Below, piece after piece: positions 1-8,342 of a DNA stretch of 15,892 nt (positions are counted from its first letter, which is position 1; each line of letters starts with the position of its first letter). The position numbers and the translations under genes are program-made. Where the stretch lies: positions 1 to 15,892 of the forward strand of contig DKDL01000008.1 of assembly GCA_002449335.1 (NCBI GenBank), read 5' to 3'. The notes beneath the pieces are model-generated. The model saw nothing but the letters and a program-made list of their open reading frames with translations. It had not been told where the DNA came from and ran no database searches. Source of the stretch: Succinatimonas sp. UBA6849. GTDB lineage: Bacteria; Pseudomonadota; Gammaproteobacteria; Enterobacterales; Succinivibrionaceae.

Positions 1-16
1 CCTATAGCATCCACCA
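1..16 (+). tRNA. 3' end of a tRNA gene, identity undetermined
   Basis: The first 16 bases read as the 3' end of a tRNA. CCTAT (1-5) would be the 3' strand of the T-stem, AGCATCC (6-12) the 3' strand of the acceptor stem, A13 the discriminator, and CCA (14-16) is encoded in the genome. The matching 5' acceptor strand should be GGATGCT, but it lies left of the window. The anticodon is not visible, so the amino acid cannot be named. A hairpin terminator starts ten bases later, as expected for a tRNA transcript end. Confidence 0.82.
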
Positions 17-25
17 TTTGAAGAA

Positions 26-48
26 GCGACTTGAGTGTCGCCTTTTTT
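26..48 (+). terminator. Rho-independent terminator of the upstream tRNA transcript
   Basis: GCGAC (26-30) and GTCGC (37-41) form a perfect 5-bp GC-rich stem around the 6-base loop TTGAGT. One C and then six T residues (43-48) follow. The T-run lies on the + strand side, so it ends rightward transcription from the tRNA gene. This would insulate the operon downstream from read-through. Confidence 0.75.
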
Positions 49-104
49 ATGCCCAAAATCAGTGGCACTTTCCCAAAACAGCACTTCACCAAGGCTTTAC
101 AATT

Positions 105-134
105 TCTTAATGCACTAATTGTGCGCTGTATAAT
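105..134 (+). promoter_or_regulatory. Candidate sigma-70 promoter of the srfB-led operon
   Basis: A perfect TATAAT -10 box lies at 129-134 in the only sizeable gap upstream of srfB. No good -35 box sits at the usual spacing; the bases around 104-111 match poorly. The promoter may therefore be weak or activator-dependent. Initiation would fall near 141, giving a leader of about 80 bases before the start codon. Later gene gaps are at most 59 bases and show no comparable promoter, so this probably drives the whole run. Confidence 0.45.
112..124. promoter_or_regulatory. Dyad GCAC-TAATT-GTGC just upstream of the -10 box
   Basis: GCAC (112-115) and GTGC (121-124) are inverted copies separated by five bases, in the spacer just before TATAAT. 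The size and place fit a repressor or activator half-site pair, but the arms are only 4 bp and chance is possible. Confidence 0.3.
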
Positions 135-157
135 AATTAGATGATTTTGTTCAGCGC
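123..157. promoter_or_regulatory. Inverted repeat GCGCTG/CAGCGC flanking the -10 box
   Basis: GCGCTG (123-128) directly precedes TATAAT, and its exact inverse CAGCGC lies at 152-157, with 23 AT-rich bases between. These GC-rich hexamers stand out in an AT-rich leader and bracket the -10 box and likely transcription start. They could be a spaced operator. A transcript hairpin is less likely because the left arm lies upstream of the expected start. Confidence 0.35.
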
Positions 158-173
158 CTTTATCTTTGTTGTG

Positions 174-205
174 GTAAATTATTTTACAGCTTGTAAATTA
201 TTTTA
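174..205. repeat. 13-bp direct repeat with a nested palindrome before the srfB RBS
   Basis: GTAAATTATTTTA occurs at 174-186 and again at 193-205, a period of 19 bases. Across the junction lies the palindrome TTTACA-GCT-TGTAAA (183-197). The block ends four bases before the AAGGTG ribosome binding site. It could be a tandem protein-binding site, or a weak RNA hairpin that influences translation of srfB. AT-rich slippage is the simplest alternative origin. Confidence 0.5.
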
Positions 206-220
206 TATAAGGTGATTCTT

Positions 221-3200
221 GTGAAGCAAAATCAGCCATTAACAATAAAGAGACTGAGTAAGGTCTTATCACGCGATACAACTGTTGAAGAAAATTCTGA
301 AATTGATCTTATAGCCAATTCTGGCGTTCAGTTCTTAGACTTTGAAATCAATTTTGAAACTGATAAAAATCCTGCTAATGAAATCAACTTTGAGTCAGAC
401 GATCTCAATACTTATCCTGCCTATGTAAAATTCGGCAAATTCGTAAAAATCAGTGGCATGGGGGATCATTTTGCAAGATTAAGATTAAATCGTGCTCAGG
501 ATAAATATATTGTCGATGAATCACTAGATTATGAACAGTCAAGAGAAGTAGTCGAAGAGTTTGACTCAGAAAATGATGTTAGAGTTTTAGACTCTTTAAA
601 GCTGTTTAATGGTGTATGGTTTCCTATTCCTTACTTTAATAAAGGTAAGATGGAAGGTCCTGCTAACTGGGCTCGTGCCAGAATCATCAATTTAAGTGAA
701 GCAAAGCTTGCTGAAGAAAAAGGCGGTCGCTATCACTTAACCTTAGCTTTTGATACTACTGTTGATAACAGTCAGGATAATGAAGCACTTCACAATGCTC
801 CAACCTCTGTTGATATTGATACCAGCTTTACCTTTAGAGACGGTATTGAAGCTACCTCATTATTAAATGGTAAAAACGGTATCAGCTTTGTCTCTGAATG
901 GATTAAGAGCATCATGAAGGAGATTTATCCTTTATCTACTAATAATCCATCTGAAAAAGCCAAAGCTACTACAGATGATGACGAATATATTAAAAACAGA
1001 GTTTATGAAAAGCACTATCTAAATGTTTTAGCTTTCATTAAGCATTTCTTTATGCCTAATGATATTAAAGTCATTCACTTTGATAAAACTCATACCGAAA
1101 CTGACAGCTCTTTAGATGTAAGTTTAATCTTAGATATTGGTAATTCTCGTACTTGTGGTCTGTTAGTTGAAGAAGGTACTTCAATGCTAAGTAGCTCTGA
1201 TACTTTCCCTAACAGTACTCCTCTTTTAATCAGAGATTTAAATGCACCTGAGCATGTATACTCTGGCGCTTTTGCAAGTAGAATTCAGTTCCAGAGAGCA
1301 AATTTTGATTTTAACTATTGCTCTGATATCTCCTCAAAATTAGATGCCTTCAAGTGGCCTTCTTTAGCTCGTGTTGGTACAGAAGCTACCAAACTTGCTG
1401 CTATGGCTAAAGGTAATGAGGGTAACACCGGTTTAAATTCTCCTAAGCGTTACTTATGGCAGATTAACGATACCCCAAAGTCTGAGTGGAAATTTAATAC
1501 TACTTATTACCAGACTCCTGTATATCGCCGTAATGAGAAAAATGAGAAGCTCTACTTTGATCTTTTAAAGAATAAAGAAGGTGAGAAAGCAGCTACTTAT
1601 CTGCCTGTATCCAAGTTCTTAAATTCAACTGGTGATGCCTTATTTGCAAGCACAGGGGATGACAGTCAGTTAAAGGCTAATTACTCAGGAAAGTCAGCTA
1701 TGACTTTCATGTTAATAGAGATCATCTTGCAGGCAATGATGCAGATGAACAGTTACTATTACCGTTCATCAATGGAAGATCATGCTCTGCCTAGAAAACT
1801 AAAATCAATTGTTTTAACTACACCTCCTTCAATGCCGGATGTTGAGCGTGAGATCTTCAGATCATGTGCCTATCAGGCAATCGGTGTCATTTGGAAAGCT
1901 TACGGTTACGATCCAACTCCTGCAAACGAGTTCCATTATGTAGAAAAGGCTCGCTTAATGTTCCCAGAAGTTCCTCAGGTCTTCTTAAAATGGGATGAAA
2001 CCTTAGCAGGTCAAATGGTTTACCTCTATAACGAAACTCAAAGAGTCTTCAACGGTAACTGTAAGTCCTTTATTAAAGAGATCCGCCGTCCTGATGCTGA
2101 TGGCAGATTCAATGAGATTAGCCGACCAAAATCAAGCAATCTGATTGCCTCCTCTGTTTCAGCAAGAATTGCTTCAATTGATATTGGTGGTGGTACTACT
2201 GATTTAGTAATTGCAGATTACAGTTTCCCTGACAGAAAATGTGAAGAGTCAACTGATTATGACAATGGAAATTTTGGTGAAGAGGTAAGCAATCAGAATG
2301 CCTCTATTCAGATCCGCGAAGTTTTACGTGATGGCTTTAAGATTGCAGGTGATGATTTAGTCTTAGATATCATAAGAAACTACATCATTCCAAAGCTAGG
2401 CTCAAATGAAGAGTTATCTAAGATTGTAGGTAACATGTCTGGACAGGATGTAAAAAATCGTAAGAACCGTGTACAGACTGTCGAGCAGATCTTTTCAAAA
2501 GTAGCTTACAGAATTTTATCCAGAATTGAGTCCTTAGAAAAAGTACCAGCAGGACATACCGATATTTCAGTTCAGGGTACAGTAGAAGACTTTATCCTCT
2601 GTAAGGATAAGTGCAATCTTGAGATGCTGAATAATCCTAATGATGAGGTTGTCCTAGAAGAGGGTAAAAAGGCTGTAGACGAGAGCGTAATAGAGTACTT
2701 AAACAATCAGTTAGGTAAAGATTATGATCTCTTATCTAGAAAATTAGTCTTTGATTTATACCAGATAAATTATGATATCTCTCGAGGTGAGAATTCTGTT
2801 ATCAGCAAGTGTCTAAATTATTTAAACACTATCGTAAATTCTTACTGCTGTGATGTTTTACTTCTAACAGGTCGTCCTTCAAAGATCCCTGGCTTAAGAC
2901 GCTTTATTGAGCGCAAGTCATCCTTATCACCATACAGAATCATTTCTATGCACAACTACAAGTGCAACGGCTGGTATCCATCCTTTGGTGTAAAAGAAGG
3001 TCGTATCGGTGATCCTAAATCAACTGTAGTGGTAGGTGCTTTATTAGGTTACACCAAGATAGCTGATGCTAATAAACTCATTAACTTTAGAATTAACACT
3101 AATCCGTTACCTTCCTCAACACCAATGCGTTACTTTGGCGCATTAGACAACGAGAGTATGTTAAAAAAGAATGAAGTTCTGTACAGATTCAGCACTAAAG

Positions 3201-4267
3201 CTGAACAGGACTTCAAATCAGAGTTGACAGAGCCACAAGAAAAACGCTCTTCAAAGTTTGATATGGATACAGCCTTTACTAAGGCAGGAGCCGATGTTGT
3301 TAAGAACATTCCTGGAATTACCAGACCAGATGATGATGGTAATCTAAAGTTCAACACTGAGTTACCTTTAAAATTAGGTTACAGACAGTTTTATGATCCT
3401 CATTTTGATTCAGCAATGCTCTTTAGTGTAGGTCTGTACAATGATGTAAATGATCTGCAAAAAGTTAAAGATACTAAAGAATGGATCATTCCTGATGATG
3501 TTGATTTTACTGATGAGTACTATGCTCGTTTAGATAAAGAGCTTTTCTCTAAATTAAGAGCAGTAGACACTAATAATCAGAAAGAATATATCCAGGAGTG
3601 CCTGTCTAAGATGAAAGAGTCCTTCGATACTGGCAAGGTTGCCCTTGAAAGTATGAATGCACAAGATGCAAAGGATATCGAAGCTCAATTTGAGGCAAGT
3701 GCTCAGAAGTATGGCGATGATGAAGCTAACAATGCAAAAATAGGTGGCATGTCAAAACTCTTTGGTGCTGACAAGAAGAGATCAGAACTAAAAGAGCAGG
3801 CTATAGCAAACTATAAATCCTCATATCAGGGGGATTTGGAAAACACCATTGCTCAAAAGAAAGATGCCAATAAAAAGAGACAGCGTATGCTCTTCTTACG
3901 TACTTTAAGTTCACTTCTAGAACCATGCATTGCAAGTTACAAAGACGATCAGCTCCGTCGCTTAGAGGACGCAAAGAAAGCTATGACAGGCAATGTTGAT
4001 GGCAAGATGCGTTATGACTTAAAGATCCAAGGTGAAACCTATGAAGGTAAAAAATCCTGCAAGGGTAGCCCTGTATATGGATGCATCAAGTTTATGCGTG
4101 ATGAAGATCCAGACAATGCTCCATCAATTTTCTTAATGAGAATTGAGGATGCAACTCAAAGTGACTCTGGCAAAAAGCCTGTAAAGGAATTTTTAAACCT
4201 AAGACTGAAGACTGTTTCAGGTGATGATGAAGAATACTGGAACAATACTGGTTTATTACTAAAATAA
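221..4267 (+). CDS. srfB: SrfB-like actin/Hsp70-fold ATPase (1348 aa)
   Basis: Large cytoplasmic protein with the signature loops of the actin/Hsp70/sugar-kinase ATPase fold. DIGNSRT (D305) is the phosphate-1 loop, DIGGGTTD (D654) the phosphate-2 loop, and LTGRPSKIPG (about 882-891) the adenosine-contacting segment. The early stretch LIANSGVQFLDF and this motif set match, from memory, the SrfB virulence-factor family, whose enterobacterial members are nearer 1000 residues. About 450 residues follow the adenosine motif, including a charged, probably coiled-coil region near 1130-1260. No signal peptide or membrane segment is seen. I chose GTG at 221 because AAGGTG (209-214) lies six bases before it; the in-frame GTG at 212 has no ribosome binding site. 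It leads the operon, and its stop overlaps the binding site of the next gene. Partner and substrate are unknown. Confidence 0.85.
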   Translation: MKQNQPLTIKRLSKVLSRDTTVEENSEIDLIANSGVQFLDFEINFETDKNPANEINFESDDLNTYPAYVKFGKFVKISGMGDHFARLRLNRAQDKYIVDESLDYEQSREVVEEFDSENDVRVLDSLKLFNGVWFPIPYFNKGKMEGPANWARARIINLSEAKLAEEKGGRYHLTLAFDTTVDNSQDNEALHNAPTSVDIDTSFTFRDGIEATSLLNGKNGISFVSEWIKSIMKEIYPLSTNNPSEKAKATTDDDEYIKNRVYEKHYLNVLAFIKHFFMPNDIKVIHFDKTHTETDSSLDVSLILDIGNSRTCGLLVEEGTSMLSSSDTFPNSTPLLIRDLNAPEHVYSGAFASRIQFQRANFDFNYCSDISSKLDAFKWPSLARVGTEATKLAAMAKGNEGNTGLNSPKRYLWQINDTPKSEWKFNTTYYQTPVYRRNEKNEKLYFDLLKNKEGEKAATYLPVSKFLNSTGDALFASTGDDSQLKANYSGKSAMTFMLIEIILQAMMQMNSYYYRSSMEDHALPRKLKSIVLTTPPSMPDVEREIFRSCAYQAIGVIWKAYGYDPTPANEFHYVEKARLMFPEVPQVFLKWDETLAGQMVYLYNETQRVFNGNCKSFIKEIRRPDADGRFNEISRPKSSNLIASSVSARIASIDIGGGTTDLVIADYSFPDRKCEESTDYDNGNFGEEVSNQNASIQIREVLRDGFKIAGDDLVLDIIRNYIIPKLGSNEELSKIVGNMSGQDVKNRKNRVQTVEQIFSKVAYRILSRIESLEKVPAGHTDISVQGTVEDFILCKDKCNLEMLNNPNDEVVLEEGKKAVDESVIEYLNNQLGKDYDLLSRKLVFDLYQINYDISRGENSVISKCLNYLNTIVNSYCCDVLLLTGRPSKIPGLRRFIERKSSLSPYRIISMHNYKCNGWYPSFGVKEGRIGDPKSTVVVGALLGYTKIADANKLINFRINTNPLPSSTPMRYFGALDNESMLKKNEVLYRFSTKAEQDFKSELTEPQEKRSSKFDMDTAFTKAGADVVKNIPGITRPDDDGNLKFNTELPLKLGYRQFYDPHFDSAMLFSVGLYNDVNDLQKVKDTKEWIIPDDVDFTDEYYARLDKELFSKLRAVDTNNQKEYIQECLSKMKESFDTGKVALESMNAQDAKDIEAQFEASAQKYGDDEANNAKIGGMSKLFGADKKRSELKEQAIANYKSSYQGDLENTIAQKKDANKKRQRMLFLRTLSSLLEPCIASYKDDQLRRLEDAKKAMTGNVDGKMRYDLKIQGETYEGKKSCKGSPVYGCIKFMRDEDPDNAPSIFLMRIEDATQSDSGKKPVKEFLNLRLKTVSGDDEEYWNNTGLLLK

Positions 4268-4275
4268 GGTTTCAT

Positions 4276-7110
4276 ATGACTTTAAATACATTTACAAATA
4301 ACCGTCTTGATGAAGTTGCTTCAACCTGTCAAAAGGTAATTCCTTGGTTTGAAGGTGTTGATGATAAGAATGTACAGGAAAAGAGAAACACTCTTGAAGT
4401 CAAACTCTGCTCTCTAATAGAAGAAGCTAAAACAGCTCATGATGTTTTGCCTGTAAAGACTACTGTAGGTGTCTTTGGTGCATCTCAGGCAGGTAAGAGT
4501 TACTTAGTGTCTACTTTAGCATCCTTTGGTGGTGACGATTTAACTGCTACCTTTGATGGTAAAAAGGTAAGTTTCTTCAATCACATGAACCCTATCGGCG
4601 GTGACTTTGAGGCAACCGGTATTGTTACCCGCTTTACCAAGTTTGATGATAAGGGAGTATCTGGCTTTCCTATTAAAGTAAAAGTCTTTAATGAAGCTGA
4701 TTTAGTCAAAGTACTCATTAACTCTTATAACTTAGATTTAAACTTAAAAGCAGTCCCTGCTGGCTCTCAAAGCGACTACTTGTCTGTTCAGAACCAGAAA
4801 ATTGGCTCTGATGAGTTTTTAAAGAACTTTTTTGAGGAGTTAAAATCTGATAAATATGCTCTAAAAGATGAGAAAAGCTACATCCATGACTATGATGTAG
4901 TCTCTATTGCCAAATACGCAATCAGAAAGTCTAAAAGTGATTTTGGTGATAATGCTAAATTCCCAATTGACAGCTATTTCTGGTCTGAATGCAGAAAGTT
5001 AGTATCAAAACTTAACTTTGCAGGACGTGCCAGAATGTTCTCAATCCTCTGGAATGAGCTAGATGCCTTTACTAAATTATTTACAGAGTTAGGAGCACAA
5101 CTTTTAGAGTTAGAAGGCGCAACTTCTGTTTATGTACCTTTAAACTGCTTTATTGAAGATCCTAGTGCCAATGAAAGTGATTTCCGTCGCCGTGAGGATG
5201 GAACCTTACTTGATATTGGTGTTTTAAAGAATGTCTTTAAAGATAAAGATGATCCTAGTAAGAAGGTAGAGGTTGTGCTCTTAAGTAAAGATGGCACACA
5301 GGAGAAAAAGTCTATCTCCTTTGCCTCTTTAACTTTTGCTGCCCGTGAGTTCTCTTTCCCATTGCCTCAAGAGAGTAATGCTGACGGTTTTGATGTCTTA
5401 GATTTTCCAGGCTGCCGCTCAAGAAAGACAGACGAGATTGAGAAATTTAAAGATCCTAATACCGATACTACAGAATACTTACGTCGTGGTAAGGTAGGTT
5501 ATTTGTTTGAGCTTTACTGCGACCGTCACGAAATTGATGTGCTCTTATGGTGTGTAGCTGTATCTAAACAGCAGGAAGTTTTAGAAGAGCAGATCAACAG
5601 TATTGAACACTGGGTTTACGAGAATGTTGGCAGAACTGCTGATGAAAGAGCCAAATTTGGCAAGATCCCTTTAATCGGCGCCTTTACCCGTTTTGACAGC
5701 TGCTCATGTCTAGGTCTTGATAAAGCAAAATCTAATGAAAGAGCTAAAGAAAAAGGTGATCCCACTGTAGTTGTAGATTACTCAGGTATCAGCTCAAAGA
5801 TTAACAAAGCTTTAGAGTCCTTCCATCATACCTGGGTTGATGAATGGGTAAAAGGTGTGCCTTTTAATCAGTTCTTCTTTGTAAGAAAACCTAATATTCC
5901 TGAAACTGATGATATGTACGTAAAAGAAAAAGGTAAAGAAGTTGATTTCTTACCTAATGAATACGTTAAAACTCAGATTTCTGAATATAAACAGAGAATT
6001 TCATCTTGCCCAGAATTGAAGTACGTCTACCATGAAAAAGATGGTACCTGTAAGACCATTGATGAGGTTTTAAAGCCAAGTGATGGTGGTGTTAACTATT
6101 TAGCTTCTTTCTTACGTGAAAACTTTGCTGACTATAAAGTTAACAAAGACAGAACCTATGATTTAGTTCTAAAAGATGTAAAAGAAATTGTTGATGCTCT
6201 ATCCATGTACGCTAAGCGCGAAGGCGCTAAGGCACAAAAAGAAGCTTATGCTAAATGTCTTAAACTTATGCAGGAGCTGTTACAGTGTGACAGGGTAGCA
6301 GGTACTTTAAGTTACCTGCGTGACTTTATTGAAATTGATAAAGATAAAGCCTTTAAAGATTACACTGACAATCAGTCAGATGGAAACAGCAATAACTCCT
6401 ACAGATTTGCCAGAGCTTTAACCAAGATGCGTGAGGATAATCTTGTATCAATCTGTAATGGTGATTTCTTTAATGAGATTTATGCAAACTTGTTAAGAAA
6501 CTTATCAGAGCAAAAGAGAAAGGCAATCTTAAGTGAAGTTCAAAAAGATCCTGAGGCTGTAGCTTGTTATTCAATCTTTTTAGATAACAATAATCAGTTT
6601 GTATCAGATAAAGACTTAAAAGAGAGATTGAAGACATTACTTACAAACTACACCAATGAGTTATCAAAAGCCTATACTGCACTTAAGGTTGAAGATGAGG
6701 TTATTGCTAAACTTGAGCCTTATGAAGGCAATATGTCAAGCCGTGATGCTCTAGCTTTAGGTCAGTGTATGCGAGCTTTAAAGTTAATCTCTGATTTTAA
6801 TACTTACCTTTATGTGGGTAGTTTAAATCGTGAATCAATCACTCATGTAGAAAAGAGCGATTCAGACAGAGATTTCTTTAAAGAGAACATTAAATACTCA
6901 GATCCTGATATGTGCATGGTTCCTAATATTGACAAGTCACTAGTTGATAATATTGAGGATCACTATTATCACGATTACTTTAGTGTCTTTATTGATTTGA
7001 TGAGTGTAAGAAATCTCACCGCTGAGAGTAAGTACAACTTAAGTGCTGCTCAAAACAATGAGCTGTGCTCATACTTAGATTCTATGGAACAGGCGGTAGG
7101 TTTAGCCTAA
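4276..7110 (+). CDS. srfC: SrfC-like P-loop GTPase-type protein (944 aa)
   Basis: Probable nucleotide-binding partner of SrfB. The N-terminal half holds a P-loop, GASQAGKS (68-75, catalytic-type K74), a G3-like DFPG (376-379) inside a Walker B strand, and a TRFD (471-474) where GTPases carry the N/TKxD guanine-specificity motif. The long insertion between P-loop and G3, and the mostly helical, charged C-terminal 400 residues, recall large dynamin-like GTPases, but that likeness is inference. Position right after SrfB and the P-loop at the start fit the SrfC family. No signal peptide or membrane segment is visible, so it is cytoplasmic or peripheral. ATG 4276 lies eight bases after the SrfB stop, with TAAGG overlapping that stop, so the two are likely translationally coupled and made together. 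Confidence 0.8.
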   Translation: MTLNTFTNNRLDEVASTCQKVIPWFEGVDDKNVQEKRNTLEVKLCSLIEEAKTAHDVLPVKTTVGVFGASQAGKSYLVSTLASFGGDDLTATFDGKKVSFFNHMNPIGGDFEATGIVTRFTKFDDKGVSGFPIKVKVFNEADLVKVLINSYNLDLNLKAVPAGSQSDYLSVQNQKIGSDEFLKNFFEELKSDKYALKDEKSYIHDYDVVSIAKYAIRKSKSDFGDNAKFPIDSYFWSECRKLVSKLNFAGRARMFSILWNELDAFTKLFTELGAQLLELEGATSVYVPLNCFIEDPSANESDFRRREDGTLLDIGVLKNVFKDKDDPSKKVEVVLLSKDGTQEKKSISFASLTFAAREFSFPLPQESNADGFDVLDFPGCRSRKTDEIEKFKDPNTDTTEYLRRGKVGYLFELYCDRHEIDVLLWCVAVSKQQEVLEEQINSIEHWVYENVGRTADERAKFGKIPLIGAFTRFDSCSCLGLDKAKSNERAKEKGDPTVVVDYSGISSKINKALESFHHTWVDEWVKGVPFNQFFFVRKPNIPETDDMYVKEKGKEVDFLPNEYVKTQISEYKQRISSCPELKYVYHEKDGTCKTIDEVLKPSDGGVNYLASFLRENFADYKVNKDRTYDLVLKDVKEIVDALSMYAKREGAKAQKEAYAKCLKLMQELLQCDRVAGTLSYLRDFIEIDKDKAFKDYTDNQSDGNSNNSYRFARALTKMREDNLVSICNGDFFNEIYANLLRNLSEQKRKAILSEVQKDPEAVACYSIFLDNNNQFVSDKDLKERLKTLLTNYTNELSKAYTALKVEDEVIAKLEPYEGNMSSRDALALGQCMRALKLISDFNTYLYVGSLNRESITHVEKSDSDRDFFKENIKYSDPDMCMVPNIDKSLVDNIEDHYYHDYFSVFIDLMSVRNLTAESKYNLSAAQNNELCSYLDSMEQAVGLA

Positions 7111-7153
7111 TAGACACATTTTATAAAAAGTCAAAAAATTTCAGAAGGATAAT

Positions 7154-8323
7154 ATGGCCGAGAAGATTGCAGAGATTGTACCAACAGCTAATGGCAGCTC
7201 TATTGTTTTAAAGTCTAATTCTTTTTCAAATAACTTAATGTTAACTACAGGTTTGGACTTAACTTTTTTAGATCCAACCGGTAGTACTGAGCTTAAAAGA
7301 GTTACCTTAAAACCTGAAGAAATTGGTTTTGAGAGTAGTGGTTTTTCAGCACCACTGCCAGCTGAGATTAACAATGAACTAGCCCAAAAGGTAAATTCAT
7401 ACGGTGGCAAGTTCAAAGTCAAAGCTCTTGAGTATGATCCTGTAAGTTCAAAAACTGTAGGTGATCCTGCTTATTTTGATGCAAGCGTAACTGGTACATT
7501 AAAGGTGCTTCAAGATTACGTTAAAAAAGAAGGTGAGAGCATCAATGCTGCTACCTTTACCGAGAAAAAAGAGCCTACCTTTACAGAGGATAAAGCTACA
7601 GTAGATGAGATTAAATCATCAGACGAGACCTTAAATGCTGCGGCAGCAGATGCAGCTACAACTGCTAGTGCTGCAACTTCTGTAAAAACATCAAATAAAG
7701 GCAAAATCCTTGCTATTATCGCAGCTATCATTCTGTTACTGTTTATCTTAGGTCTATTAGCTTTATTCTTAGCAGGCTTCTTTGGAGGAGCTAAGGATAA
7801 CTCTGAAAACGTCAATGATGTTACTCCTCAAGAGCAGACAGAGGAAAGTTCAAAAGATGATGCAACAGATAATTCAAAAGCAGATGACAACACTGCAACA
7901 GAAGATAATGCTGCAAGTGACAATGCTGCTAACAGTGAGCCACAGGATAACACTCCTGCAAAAGAAACTGCATCAGCATCTTCATCAGCAAGCTCTTCAA
8001 CAGTTTGTGTCATAACCTCAGATCCTGATAGCGTCATGATTAAAAACTGTATAGCTTCAAAACCAGACAGTGCTACAGTAGCTGCCTTTGCAAAAGATGC
8101 CTTCTCTAAAGATAAATGTGATTTAGGTAAGAGACTGTTCTCTAGCTATGGAAGAAAAGATGGTGCTGTAGCTTATACCTATGGACAATACTTTGATCCT
8201 AATTCTCAAGAGAGTACCTCTTGTGCATCTAAAGACAAGACCCAGGCTGTTTACTGGTATGAAAAAGCAGTAGAGTTAGGTAATGACAATGCTAAGAGCG
8301 CTTTGTCAGCATTAAAGAATTAG
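7154..8323 (+). CDS. Single-pass membrane protein with acidic linker and Sel1-like periplasmic tail (389 aa)
   Basis: No family recognised for the whole protein. Residues 1-130 form a probable cytoplasmic domain, followed by an alanine- and threonine-rich stretch. One strong hydrophobic segment (about 185-208) is preceded by lysines, giving an N-in, C-out topology. A low-complexity Asp/Asn/Ser/Thr/Ala linker (about 212-285) spans outward to a C-terminal domain with four cysteines. The final residues (AVYWYEKAVELGNDNAKSAL) are a clear Sel1-like repeat, a TPR-like helical pair used for protein contacts. AGAAGGA-type binding site at about 7142-7148 supports ATG 7154; the 43-base gap before it holds nothing else. 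The layout suggests an adaptor linking SrfB/SrfC in the cytoplasm to the periplasmic proteins encoded downstream. That role is inferred. Confidence 0.8.
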   Translation: MAEKIAEIVPTANGSSIVLKSNSFSNNLMLTTGLDLTFLDPTGSTELKRVTLKPEEIGFESSGFSAPLPAEINNELAQKVNSYGGKFKVKALEYDPVSSKTVGDPAYFDASVTGTLKVLQDYVKKEGESINAATFTEKKEPTFTEDKATVDEIKSSDETLNAAAADAATTASAATSVKTSNKGKILAIIAAIILLLFILGLLALFLAGFFGGAKDNSENVNDVTPQEQTEESSKDDATDNSKADDNTATEDNAASDNAANSEPQDNTPAKETASASSSASSSTVCVITSDPDSVMIKNCIASKPDSATVAAFAKDAFSKDKCDLGKRLFSSYGRKDGAVAYTYGQYFDPNSQESTSCASKDKTQAVYWYEKAVELGNDNAKSALSALKN

Positions 8324-8342
8324 CTTTTAAGGAACAGAGAAA

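Noticed and set aside
1..120. Open minus-strand frame reading VPLILGIKKATLKSLLQMVDAI, and a + strand frame ending at TGA 19-21
   Set aside because: Both cross the tRNA 3' end and its terminator. Such peptides are artefacts of translating tRNA sequence; no start signal or family supports a protein.
7516..8037. Two minus-strand open frames (7516-7815, 7828-8037) and a + strand one (7782-8015) around the low-complexity linker
   Set aside because: Repetitive Asp/Asn/Ala codons avoid stops in other frames. The frame encoding the membrane protein has a ribosome binding site, a membrane helix and a Sel1-like end.
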